In this document: positions 27,300-35,248 of the stretch, piece by piece | How positions within the stretch are numbered: position 1 is the first letter of the stretch | Layout: the number at the start of each line of letters is the position of its first letter | Source: an uncultured Cohaesibacter sp. | Lineage (GTDB): Bacteria > Pseudomonadota > Alphaproteobacteria > Rhizobiales > Cohaesibacteraceae | Assembly: GCF_963678225.1 (NCBI RefSeq) | Contig: NZ_OY782764.1 | Span: forward strand, 2,051,001 to 2,115,000 | Reading direction: 5' to 3' | DNA length: 64,000 nt | Notes under the pieces: generated by a model | Told to the model about the DNA's origin: nothing | The model's database searches: none | What the model saw: the letters and a program-made list of their open reading frames with translations, nothing else | Translations under genes and position numbers: made by a program

Positions 27300-28409
27300 T
27301 TATCGAACGATTGTCAGACTTTCTGCTGCGCGTGTCACGCCGGTATAGAGCCAGCGTGTCCTATGGTCACGAAAGGCCCAGCTTTCGTCAAACAGCATCA
27401 CATTGTTCCACTGCGAGCCCTGTGCCTTGTGAACGGTCAGCGCATAGCCATAGTCAAAGGCATCGCCCTTCTTGCGGACCGTCCAGGGGATTTCACCCTC
27501 ATGCTCTTCAAACAGCATCTTGGGAATCTTCAACGGGACACGGCCGGACAACTCATGCCCCAGCTCTGGTGAGACACGCAGCTTGAGATCCTTGCCCGTG
27601 CGGCTTGTGACCTTGTCGACGATCCAGATGCCGCCATTCAAAAGGCCCTTCTGGTGGTTGTTGCGCAAGCATACGAGCTTGTCGCCAACCCGCGGATAGG
27701 GTCCCTCGAATTCTTTCAGCTCGCGCAGGCGCTTGTTGTATTTCTGACGGGTCAGATTGCGCCCGACGAGCACTTGATCGGCTTCAAGCACCTGTTCGGT
27801 TTCAAGACCGCGCCGACCGATTACTTGCACGGCACCATAGTCGCCATACTCCGGCGTTTTGCCTTCGCGCACGTCTTGCGCCAGACGGATGATCGGATTG
27901 TCCCGCGCCTGCCGGTGGATTTCCGTGAGCATGATATCGGGCTCATCTTCGGTGAAGTAGCCACCGCCCGAAACCGGTGGCAGCTGCGCCGGATCGCCCA
28001 GCACGAGCACGGGCTTGCCGAAGGAAAGCAGGTCCGAGCCGAGCATTTCATCGACCATGGAGCATTCATCAATGATGATCAGATCGGCATCATGGGCCGG
28101 ACTGTCGCGGTTGATAACAAAGGCTGGCACGTCTTCATCGCGCTCCTCGTCATCGCTGGTGTCCGGTCGGTAGATCATGGCATGAATGGTGCTGGCGCCT
28201 GCGCATCCCTTCTGGCGCAAAACCTGCGCAGCCTTGCCCGTAAAGGCCCCAAACAGAACACTGCCGTCAATCCCCTCTGCAAGATGGCGTGCCAGCGTGG
28301 TCTTGCCTGTTCCTGCGTAGCCAAAGAGGCGAAAGATCGGTTCATCGCCGCGCTTGATCCAGTTATCGACTGCTTTGAGAGCCGCATCCTGCTGTGGTGA
28401 CCAGTCCAT
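27300..28409 (-). CDS. RecD-like ATP-dependent DNA helicase / exonuclease-type (superfamily 1B)
   Basis: A 369-residue superfamily 1 helicase from ATG 28409; earlier in-frame starts add about 49 unconvincing residues. The N-terminus MDWSPQQDAALKAV is the usual opening of this family. Walker A is GYAGTGKTTL (about 30-39), Walker B IIIDECSMVDE, motif III GDPAQLPPV, and the C-terminal UvrD_C_2-type motif is ALTVHKAQGSQW. It lacks the long N-terminal part of full RecD2, so it is a compact single-module helicase, common in Rhizobiales. It is probably involved in DNA repair. It stands alone and converges with the response regulator. Confidence 0.9.
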   Translation of the reverse strand: MDWSPQQDAALKAVDNWIKRGDEPIFRLFGYAGTGKTTLARHLAEGIDGSVLFGAFTGKAAQVLRQKGCAGASTIHAMIYRPDTSDDEERDEDVPAFVINRDSPAHDADLIIIDECSMVDEMLGSDLLSFGKPVLVLGDPAQLPPVSGGGYFTEDEPDIMLTEIHRQARDNPIIRLAQDVREGKTPEYGDYGAVQVIGRRGLETEQVLEADQVLVGRNLTRQKYNKRLRELKEFEGPYPRVGDKLVCLRNNHQKGLLNGGIWIVDKVTSRTGKDLKLRVSPELGHELSGRVPLKIPKMLFEEHEGEIPWTVRKKGDAFDYGYALTVHKAQGSQWNNVMLFDESWAFRDHRTRWLYTGVTRAAESLTIVR

Positions 28410-28741
28410 TCTTGCCTCGCAACAAACGCAAAGCTGCCGCAGGAGCCTGTTATACGGCGCGGCAGCTTCGTTCTTCGTGGAATCTGATGATGGAATCACT
28501 TTGACGGATTCGTGTTTGGTTGGGCCAAGACTGTCCAAGCACGGGCAAAATATCAAGTCGATTGCTCGACTTTGTATTGATCTATGGAAAGATGGCTATG
28601 GAGAGACGGAAAGTGCGTTGCTCAAGGAACAAAGCAACTGAAAGGTGAAGAGGGATCTGATAGGGCAGGCAATGGCAAAGGCCCCTTGGCGCTCACTTTG
28701 CGAACAAGGGGCGTTTGGTCGTGACTGGAAGCCGGGCGATA

Positions 28742-29401
28742 TCAGGCTCTTAGGCGCATGCGATCATCGGCGTCCCTGGAGCGGACCTCTCGGTCGATCA
28801 GGGCGGCAAAGTGAGGTGACAGACCCGACAATTGGTCAAGCCCTATTGTCGCAAGCCGGTTCTCGGAAGGATCCAGTTTGGAATAGTGGGCAAGGCCTGT
28901 CAGGATAGTCATCACATGATGCAGGCTCAACCGTCCCATATCATCTTCACTGGCGCTTTCCTGCTTGATGCGCTCAATCAGCCGGGAGAGCCCCGCCGTC
29001 AGGCTGGCATATTGATCCTGAAAGATTTCGTAGGACTGGGCGTCCTCTGCATTCAGCTCACTCAGGCCGTTAAAAATCAAGCAGCCGCGCCCCCGACCTT
29101 GGTCGGCAAGGAAATGGCTGAAATCGAGAATGAGATCCACCAGCACAAGGTCTGGTTGTTGATCATCCTCAACCGGACCGCTCTTCATCAGTTCTTTCAA
29201 TGGAGAGCTTTCAAGGTACCGGTCAAGAACAGTTGTAAGAATACCTTCGCGAGATCCAAAACTATTGTAGAAGCTGGACCGTTGTATTTTCATCGCGTCT
29301 ACCAAAGAACTGATAGATGTACGCACGATGCCATCGGCCCAAAAGCAATTCGTTGCCGCTTCAAGTACAGTTTCTGAGTCGAATTCTTTAGGTCGGCCCA
29401 T
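28742..29401 (-). CDS. TetR/AcrR-family transcription regulator
   Basis: About 219 residues. The N-terminal helix-turn-helix reads GRPKEFDSETVLEAATNCFWADGIVRTSISSLVDAMKIQRSSFYNSFGSREGIL, the standard TetR pattern with a recognition helix ending in SFYNSF. The C-terminal part (about 70-219) is a ligand-binding helical bundle with no recognisable ligand class. The start lies after AGGGGGGT; ATG 29401 is preferred, ATG 29404 is equally possible. The next gene is nearly 340 bases away, so its target is uncertain. A GC-poor region lies directly upstream. Confidence 0.88.
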   Translation of the reverse strand: MGRPKEFDSETVLEAATNCFWADGIVRTSISSLVDAMKIQRSSFYNSFGSREGILTTVLDRYLESSPLKELMKSGPVEDDQQPDLVLVDLILDFSHFLADQGRGRGCLIFNGLSELNAEDAQSYEIFQDQYASLTAGLSRLIERIKQESASEDDMGRLSLHHVMTILTGLAHYSKLDPSENRLATIGLDQLSGLSPHFAALIDREVRSRDADDRMRLRA

Positions 29402-29404
29402 CAT

Positions 29405-29708
29405 ACCCCCCTAGGTCATGCGTTTCGACAGATTGGAACTACTATAACTCTAAAATTTACCTCTCAATTCGATATCTAGCAATGATATTGACCAATAAAA
29501 TGTAAAATCAGTCGTACTAATACATTAGTAGATGGCGTCTGATCGGGAAAATTATCAGGTCAAAAATTAGATTAATCCTATGCATAATATTATTAAATCT
29601 ATGCAATTGGAGCGCTGTGTCCAGAATGGAGAAATGCTAAAATGTCTGCCAGATATTTGATGTTATTGATACATTACAGAGGAAAAGATTTGTGTTAAGT
29701 ATATTCAC
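29405..29708. other. AT-rich intergenic region
   Basis: About 304 bases, markedly richer in A+T than the surroundings. It contains the promoter side of the TetR gene and the downstream end of the DegT-like gene. I see no hairpin terminator with a clear T run, no palindromic operator and no gene. Confidence 0.5.
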
Positions 29709-30902
29709 TTAGCACTTTTTGACTGGTCCGGTCGCTGCGTTCATAAAACGCTGAATTGTGGCGATCATTTGTTTTTGCTCTCGACCAGACAAGTGGTTGC
29801 CTGTGGGTAAACTGATTGCACCCTCACTCCAACTCGCTGCATTCGGGAAATTACCAACTGATTCTTGTGAAAAAAAGAATTTCAACTGACCAAGGTTGCG
29901 GTAACTCTGGCTTATCCGAAACCCCTCGTTATAGAGGCCATCGAATAGGGGCGTCCTTTGGAATGGCTCCAGACATATCGGATAACTCTGTAATATCCGA
30001 ACAGATTCTTCTGATGGAGTGAGTGTCTGAAGCCCCATCCGGGAGAGGGTCTCATCATATAGAGCGACCTGTTTTTCGATCGCGGATTGAGTGTTGAGGC
30101 TATAACTAATGCAATTTTGAAAATATTGATCCTGATCGCCTGTCAGCTGCCCCACCAGATCGACATAAGGGGCTTCTTCGGCTTCTGGCTCGACGGTTTG
30201 AAACAGTCGTTCGGCGATATCATGCTGTGCTGTCCAGTAGGATAGGCGTGCATGATGATCCTGATTGCGTGTGACAAGTAAAGCAGGGAGCTCCCCTTCT
30301 ACATCGCGCCAGCCAGGCAGGCAGGCAACCAACAGATCGCAGTGAGATGCCACGCCGTTGCTTTGTCCAAGAGAAAGGAAGGCGTCAGACCCATCTTCGA
30401 TCAGGGCAATGGAGCGGGCTCTTAATTGCTCGTGCAGGGCCTGATGAGAGGCTACTTGACCATAGAGATGGCAAAGGACGACACAGCGTGTCCGCTCGGT
30501 AATCGCACCTATCACCGCATCATGATCAATGAGGCGGGTGTCCGCGCGCGCATCAACCAGAACAGGGCTGGCCTTGGCGAGCAGAATGGCATGAATTATA
30601 CCGGCCGGAGCCAATGCCGGAAGGATGACTTCATCACCCGGCGCAACATGGCAGGCGAGTAGGGCCGTATAGAAAGCACTAGACCAACCGACGCCGTAAT
30701 GGATATGAGCGTCCTTGAAGTGGCGCTGCAACATGGTCCGCGCTGTCTTGCTGTTGCTGGCGGGCATCCGGACTGACAGACTGGTTTCTTGAACCGCATC
30801 CATAACCGCATCCATGGGCACACGTGTCCGCCCTGCCATCAGGGGAGCTTCACGGTGGGGAGCGGACGTCTGTTCATCTTGCGAGGGTATCTTGTTCATC
30901 AT
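29709..30902 (-). CDS. DegT/DnrJ/EryC1-like protein lacking the catalytic lysine
   Basis: A 397-residue protein with the fold-type I pattern of sugar aminotransferases: VGWSSAFYTALLACHVAPGDEVILPALAPAG, then SPVLVDARADTRLID, LCHLYGQVASHQALHEQL, and ALIEDGSDAFLSLG, where D170 would face the pyridine nitrogen. In active relatives a lysine follows in the SF..xKx..xGEGG loop; here the aligned stretch is ACLPGWRDVEGEL, with Trp198 and Arg199 in place of the lysine. The usual EDAAQA motif is also altered (EDGSDA). The first 40 residues are a poorly conserved extension. It may bind ligand or regulate rather than transaminate (inference). No sugar-biosynthesis genes are adjacent. Confidence 0.75.
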   Translation of the reverse strand: MMNKIPSQDEQTSAPHREAPLMAGRTRVPMDAVMDAVQETSLSVRMPASNSKTARTMLQRHFKDAHIHYGVGWSSAFYTALLACHVAPGDEVILPALAPAGIIHAILLAKASPVLVDARADTRLIDHDAVIGAITERTRCVVLCHLYGQVASHQALHEQLRARSIALIEDGSDAFLSLGQSNGVASHCDLLVACLPGWRDVEGELPALLVTRNQDHHARLSYWTAQHDIAERLFQTVEPEAEEAPYVDLVGQLTGDQDQYFQNCISYSLNTQSAIEKQVALYDETLSRMGLQTLTPSEESVRILQSYPICLEPFQRTPLFDGLYNEGFRISQSYRNLGQLKFFFSQESVGNFPNAASWSEGAISLPTGNHLSGREQKQMIATIQRFMNAATGPVKKC

Positions 30903-31067
30903 GTAGGCGCCTGACTTTTGCTTCTATTTCTTCAGACTAAGGGACAGGCGCGCAACAAGCCGTTAATCCGGCTCTGGAAGGCGGATGGATTCCCCCTCTG
31001 ACCCCAGTCTTCTTCCTGTGTGGTTAAGAAAATATTGTCTGCCGCAATGGGGTAACCCAGCGTACCG

Positions 31068-31982
31068 TCAGGAATTGAAGAACTCGTCGTCTTCAATATC
31101 TTCAGCAGGCTCCAGCGGGCTTAGATAGCCTTCCACCGCATGCACCTGATCTCGGAACCGGCGTAGATTGTCCACCACGATTGACCCGCCGAGGCGAGTG
31201 CATTCGGCCAGAATAAGCTCGCAGGCCGATGCTGCCGGCACCAGCGAGGGCAACAACTGCGGCCCCGTCATGGGAACAAACAGCCCCATATTGGCAAAGG
31301 GCACAGCCGGAGAGGACATGGTATCAGTGATGGCAACGATTTTGCAGCCGCGTTTCTTGGCGACCGTCAGCAAGCGCCCACCCTCGGATGCATAGGGCGC
31401 AAAGGTGAAGAGGATGATGAGATCCTTTTCGTTCGCCTGTCCCAGAACATCAAAATGCGAGCCGTCAGGACTTTCCAGAAGCTGGATCTTAGGCATGGCG
31501 ATCTGCCCTGCATAGGCCAGATAGTGGGCAAAGGCGAAGGATGAGCGATAGCCGGACACATAAACACGGTTGGCATCCAGAATGGCCTGGGCGATGCGTT
31601 GCACAGCCTTTTGCGTGTCTGGCTGGAACAGGCTGGTTAGGTTGCCAAGGGTCGCTTTGCCGATTTCAAAGAAGATGTCAGACTCCCCGTCCCAGCGGCC
31701 GTCTTTCTGAAGCGCAGCAGCACGGTCTTCAAAGCGCACGTCGCGCGCCTGCACACCCTGCTGGAACACGGCGCGGAAAGGCTCGAAGGTGGAGAAGCCG
31801 ACCACCTGTGCCAGGCGCACCACCGTTGACGGATGGACATCGGCCGCCTTTGCCAACTGACGCACCGACTTGAAAGCAACATCGGCCGGATTTTCCAATA
31901 TGTAGGAGGCTGCAACCTTCATCTGGGGAGAGAGGTCTGCATAGGACTCCCAAATCTCTTGGCGGAGGTCATCCAGTGTCAT
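31068..31982 (-). CDS. RpiR/MurR-family transcription regulator with SIS domain
   Basis: A 304-residue regulator from ATG 31982 (GAGAG 8 bases upstream); longer starts add about 38 unlikely residues. The N-terminal RpiR helix-turn-helix (about 15-75) includes SYILENPADVAFKSVRQLAKAADVHPSTVVRLAQVVGF. A sugar-phosphate isomerase (SIS) domain follows (about 125-260) with VYVSGYRSSFAFAHYLAY and DLIILFTFAPYASEGGRLL, as in sugar-phosphate-sensing repressors. The C-terminal tail is acidic (PAEDIEDDEFF). Which sugar phosphate it senses cannot be told; the BKACE-like gene begins about 280 bases away, divergently, and is a possible target. Confidence 0.9.
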   Translation of the reverse strand: MTLDDLRQEIWESYADLSPQMKVAASYILENPADVAFKSVRQLAKAADVHPSTVVRLAQVVGFSTFEPFRAVFQQGVQARDVRFEDRAAALQKDGRWDGESDIFFEIGKATLGNLTSLFQPDTQKAVQRIAQAILDANRVYVSGYRSSFAFAHYLAYAGQIAMPKIQLLESPDGSHFDVLGQANEKDLIILFTFAPYASEGGRLLTVAKKRGCKIVAITDTMSSPAVPFANMGLFVPMTGPQLLPSLVPAASACELILAECTRLGGSIVVDNLRRFRDQVHAVEGYLSPLEPAEDIEDDEFFNS

Positions 31983-32261
31983 GGTGGCTCTCTTCATTCG
32001 GCATAAAAGGTGGGCGAGGCAGTGCCGGATCAGGGAAACCGGGCTCGCCGAGTGGGTCTCTGGCTTCTTATTACATAAGATGGCAGGGTTTGGCAAAAAC
32101 AGCAGCGTTCCTCTTTTAGGCCGCCACAGGGATGGGGTGCAAGCCTTGGCTTGTTAATAGTTAAAAATGGTTTCTCATTTGCTGCATTCTGGTGTTAAGC
32201 TTCTGATATTTAATAATGGTTTGAAGACATGTTTCTTCGTTGATTGCTGGAACACCCCTTA

Positions 32262-33116
32262 ATGCTCGGAATCCCGAAACCCCTGATTATCGCCATGTCT
32301 GCCAATGGTCCGAAGCGGACAAAGCGCGACCATCTTTTCCTGCCTGTCAAACTGGCTGAATTGCAGGCCACCGCTCTTGACGCTCGTGCGTCCGGTGCGG
32401 CTCTTTTTTCTTGTGCGCCGCGCGATGAGCGTGGTCTGGCATCTCTGGACAAGGCGGTTTGTAAAGAGACAGTCGCAGCGCTGCGTGAAACGCTGGAGGA
32501 AAGTGTCCTTATCCAGTTGGAACTGGATCTAAGCGATATGGGAGCCGTGGACGCCTGTGCCCGCCTTTTGAGCGATGTGAAACCGGACGCCTGCCTCTTG
32601 CCGTTTGGCCAGCTCTTTCCGCGTGATGGTGATGAAAATGACGAGGACAGCGCAAGGGATCTGCTTGATGTGTGCGAGGAATTGGGGATTGGCGTCCAGT
32701 TCGCCATGACAGATCCGACCGATGTCGATTGGTATTACGCATTCCGTCAATATGGCGTTATCCCCGAAAGCCAGCGGGCTCTTTTGTTCGTTCTGGGCGA
32801 AGATGGCGAGGAGCCGGCCAGCAATGTGCATGACTTGCGTAAATATCTTACCGGGCTGGATAAACTTCACTTGCTGGAGACCGTCCGCTGGTCGGTGGCT
32901 GCATACGGCTCTCAGGAGGCGGTTTCTCTAGCGGCTGCCATCGCGATGGGTGGACAGATTGCTCCGGGGTGGGCATATAATGTCCACACAGTGGATGGAG
33001 AACCCTATAGCAGCCAACAGCAGCAGGTTGCCTTGTTCGGACAGTTGGGCATGAGTCTTGGTCGTCCTCAGGCCAGTGCCTTTGAAGCCCGCACCTTGCT
33101 GTTTGGTCCACGCTGA
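32262..33116 (+). CDS. BKACE-like (DUF849) protein lacking the metal ligands
   Basis: About 284 residues from ATG 32262. It matches the beta-keto acid cleavage enzyme family in outline: SANGPKRTKRDHLFLPVKLAELQATALDARASGAA aligns with the family opening, and it ends GGQIAPGWAYNVHTVDG...GRPQASAFEARTLL. Active members have H-x-H-V-R-D after GAA and a GGHVRVGLEDN loop; these supply the zinc ligands. Here the first is FSCAPRD (no histidine) and the second GGQIAPGWAYN (no histidine, no glutamate). It is therefore probably a non-catalytic homologue or one with a changed chemistry. Neighbours are an RpiR regulator (divergent) and a Nudix hydrolase (downstream). Confidence 0.7.
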   Translation: MLGIPKPLIIAMSANGPKRTKRDHLFLPVKLAELQATALDARASGAALFSCAPRDERGLASLDKAVCKETVAALRETLEESVLIQLELDLSDMGAVDACARLLSDVKPDACLLPFGQLFPRDGDENDEDSARDLLDVCEELGIGVQFAMTDPTDVDWYYAFRQYGVIPESQRALLFVLGEDGEEPASNVHDLRKYLTGLDKLHLLETVRWSVAAYGSQEAVSLAAAIAMGGQIAPGWAYNVHTVDGEPYSSQQQQVALFGQLGMSLGRPQASAFEARTLLFGPR

Positions 33117-33223
33117 AGGCTGTCAGTCTGTCCATACAAGGGCTGTCAGATAACAACCGCCCAAACTATCACTGCCCACACAACAGCTGGCAGAGCAACC
33201 CAAATTCAATAAAGGCACATAAA

Positions 33224-33841
33224 ATGTCGGATCGCTTCCTTCCTCGGCGTGACAAGACGGACGCTGAGCTCACCAACTGCGAACTCCAATATGATGGCTT
33301 CATCAAGCTTTCCACCTGTACGCTCTCCTTCACCAAGAGCGATGGCGAAAAGGTAACGCTTACGCGGGAAATCCACGACCATGGTGAGGCGATTTGCGTG
33401 TTGCCCGTCGATCGCGAGCGCCGCGTCGCCCTGTTAGTGCGCCAGCTGCGCGCCGGTGCGCTCTATAACAAAGAAAAGGATCCCATGATCCTCGAGGTTG
33501 CGGCCGGTCTGATCGATCCGGGCGAAGAGCCCGAACAGGCGACCTTGCGCGAAGCCGAGGAAGAGCTGGGGTTCCGCATTTCCGATCTTCAGAAAGTCTC
33601 CAGCTTCTACATTTCGCCGGGCACATTGACCGAACGCCTCTATGCCTATCTGGCTTCCTACAGCCTCACGGATCGTGTCAGCGAAGGCGGCGGGCTTGCC
33701 GAAGAGGGAGAGGATATCATCGTTGAGGAAATCGCGCTGGACGAGCTGGGCGAAGCGGTGCTGCAAGGCAATCTCAGGGACGCAAAGACCATCCTTCTCA
33801 TCCAGCATCTGATGTTGAGTGAGCCCGAGTTGTTCTTCTAA
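33224..33841 (+). CDS. Nudix hydrolase (ADP-ribose pyrophosphatase-like)
   Basis: A 205-residue enzyme that hydrolyses nucleoside diphosphates linked to another moiety. The Nudix box is complete: GLIDPGEEPEQATLREAEEELGF, with the G-x5-E-x7-REUxEExGU pattern. The preceding MILEVAAGLID and the ISPGTLTERLYAYLA stretch resemble the ADP-ribose or GDP-mannose pyrophosphatase branch (NudF/NudK), so a nucleotide-sugar substrate is likely. It follows the BKACE-like gene by about 107 bases on the same strand and converges with the threonine dehydratase. Confidence 0.9.
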   Translation: MSDRFLPRRDKTDAELTNCELQYDGFIKLSTCTLSFTKSDGEKVTLTREIHDHGEAICVLPVDRERRVALLVRQLRAGALYNKEKDPMILEVAAGLIDPGEEPEQATLREAEEELGFRISDLQKVSSFYISPGTLTERLYAYLASYSLTDRVSEGGGLAEEGEDIIVEEIALDELGEAVLQGNLRDAKTILLIQHLMLSEPELFF

Positions 33842-33871
33842 CTTGCTGTGTGGCTTCAGGCTTGTGGTATG

Positions 33872-33901
33872 AAAAAGGCCGGCGATGGATCATCGTCGGC
33901 C
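33872..33901 (-). terminator. Terminator between nudix and threonine dehydratase genes
   Basis: An eleven-base stem, GGCCGGCGATG / CATCGTCGGCC with one G-U pair, around a GAT loop. On the reverse strand it is followed by TTTTTC, so it mainly ends the dehydratase transcript; in the forward direction the T run is weaker. Confidence 0.85.
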
Positions 33902-33955
33902 CTTGGTCTTTGAGGCTTGTGAAATGCTTTGAAGATCCTCGACCAGAGGGTCGGG

Positions 33956-34924
33956 TCAAACCGTCGGAGTCTGGCCGCCAAGGATGGAGGTCATCCAGTC
34001 GGTATCGATATTCTGGCCGCTGAGAACCACACCGACTTTCTTTCCGGCCATCTTGTCTTTTTCGCTCATCAGCGCGGCCAGCGCAGCAGCGCCAGCGCCT
34101 TCGGCAATATTGTGCGTTGCACGGTAAATGAGCCGGATTGCGTCGGCAACGGTGTCTTCTTCGACCCGCACGATGCGCTCTGCATTTTTCATGATGATAT
34201 CCAGAGAGTCCGGATCAGGCACGCGCACGGCGAGGCCATCGGCAAAGGTATCGCTGCGGTCGGCGGGTGTCAGAATGCCTGACTCAAAGGACTTGGCATA
34301 GCCATCGACGCGGGCTGTAACAACACCAACGATCTTGGTCTTGAGGTTCAAGGCATTGCGCGCTTCGATCATGCCGCAAATACCCGAGCCCTTGCCGATT
34401 GGCACATAGACCGTATCCAGATCCGGATTCTGCTGCAGCATTTCATAGGAATAGGTGCCAACGCCAGCAACAAGATCTTCATGGTAGGAAGGAACCATGT
34501 GAAGATCTTCTTCTGCGGCCATTGCTTTTGCCTTGGCTACGGCTTCGTCAAAATCCTCACCCGCTTCAATAACACTCGCCCCGAATGCGCGCATGGCGGC
34601 GTTTTTCTCAGGCGAATTGCCCTTGGGAACAATGATGGTGGCCTTCAGCCCTTCAATGCGTGCCGCAAAGGCAAGGCTTTGGCCATGGTTGCCGCGCGTT
34701 GCGGAAATGAGGCCTGCGCCACCGGGAAAGCGCTTTTTGTAGCGATTGGCATAAACCAGACCTCCGCGCACCTTGAAAGCGCCGGTCGGGGTGTGATTCT
34801 CATGCTTCATCCAGACGTCAACGCCAAGCTCTTGGGCCAGTATGGGCCAATTGTAACAGGGGGTCGGGGCGAGAACCTTGTAAATGAGTTCTTCGGCCTT
34901 TTCAAAATCGAGACAGCTAAGCAT
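33956..34924 (-). CDS. Threonine ammonia-lyase / serine-threonine dehydratase
   Basis: A 322-residue PLP enzyme of fold type II that deaminates threonine or serine. The cofactor lysine K51 lies in TGAFKVRGG, and the phosphate-binding glycine loop GKGSGICG is present (VYVPIGKGSGICGMIEARNA). There is no C-terminal ACT domain, so it is the short catabolic type (or a racemase/hydroxythreonine dehydratase relative), not feedback-controlled IlvA. It is transcribed away from a MocR regulator, and three 9-base repeats lie in the shared promoter region. Confidence 0.9.
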   Translation of the reverse strand: MLSCLDFEKAEELIYKVLAPTPCYNWPILAQELGVDVWMKHENHTPTGAFKVRGGLVYANRYKKRFPGGAGLISATRGNHGQSLAFAARIEGLKATIIVPKGNSPEKNAAMRAFGASVIEAGEDFDEAVAKAKAMAAEEDLHMVPSYHEDLVAGVGTYSYEMLQQNPDLDTVYVPIGKGSGICGMIEARNALNLKTKIVGVVTARVDGYAKSFESGILTPADRSDTFADGLAVRVPDPDSLDIIMKNAERIVRVEEDTVADAIRLIYRATHNIAEGAGAAALAALMSEKDKMAGKKVGVVLSGQNIDTDWMTSILGGQTPTV

Positions 34925-35248
34925 TGCAGGTATCCTTCGGTTATCAAAAATGGATCAGCAATCATCTGACTTTGGCGGTCTGGGCACCGGGCTCCAAGAC
35001 GCCCTCCTTCAAACCGATTTCCAAAAGGGGCATGGAAAGGGCGGGAGAAGGCAGGTTTGCTGATTGCGTAAAATTCTGTTGTGAAAAATCATGGCAAAGG
35101 ATATTGTATGGTTCAAATCTTATATTGTATGGGATGCAAGATTATTGCCTTCCATACAATTTTTAGAGCCCGTTTTTTCCCTGTTTGATCCATAAAGAGT
35201 GCGAGGGGGAATGGCTGGTCTTTTTGCAAGACGGTGCGGAAGGGTAAA
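34925..35248. other. Divergent promoter region of dehydratase and MocR genes
   Basis: About 324 bases between two divergent genes. It holds three copies of ATTGTATGG between 35103 and 35160. The remaining sequence shows no gene and no clear terminator. Confidence 0.65.
35101..35160. promoter_or_regulatory. Triple operator-like repeat (ATTGTATGG)
   Basis: ATATTGTATGG occurs at 35101-35111 and again at 35122-35132, exactly 21 bases (two helical turns) apart. The inverse, CCATACAAT, lies at 35152-35160. Direct repeats plus an inverted copy suit a MocR dimer with two DNA-binding heads; GabR and PdxR are known to bind direct repeats. The last copy ends about 88 bases before the MocR start. Confidence 0.75.
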
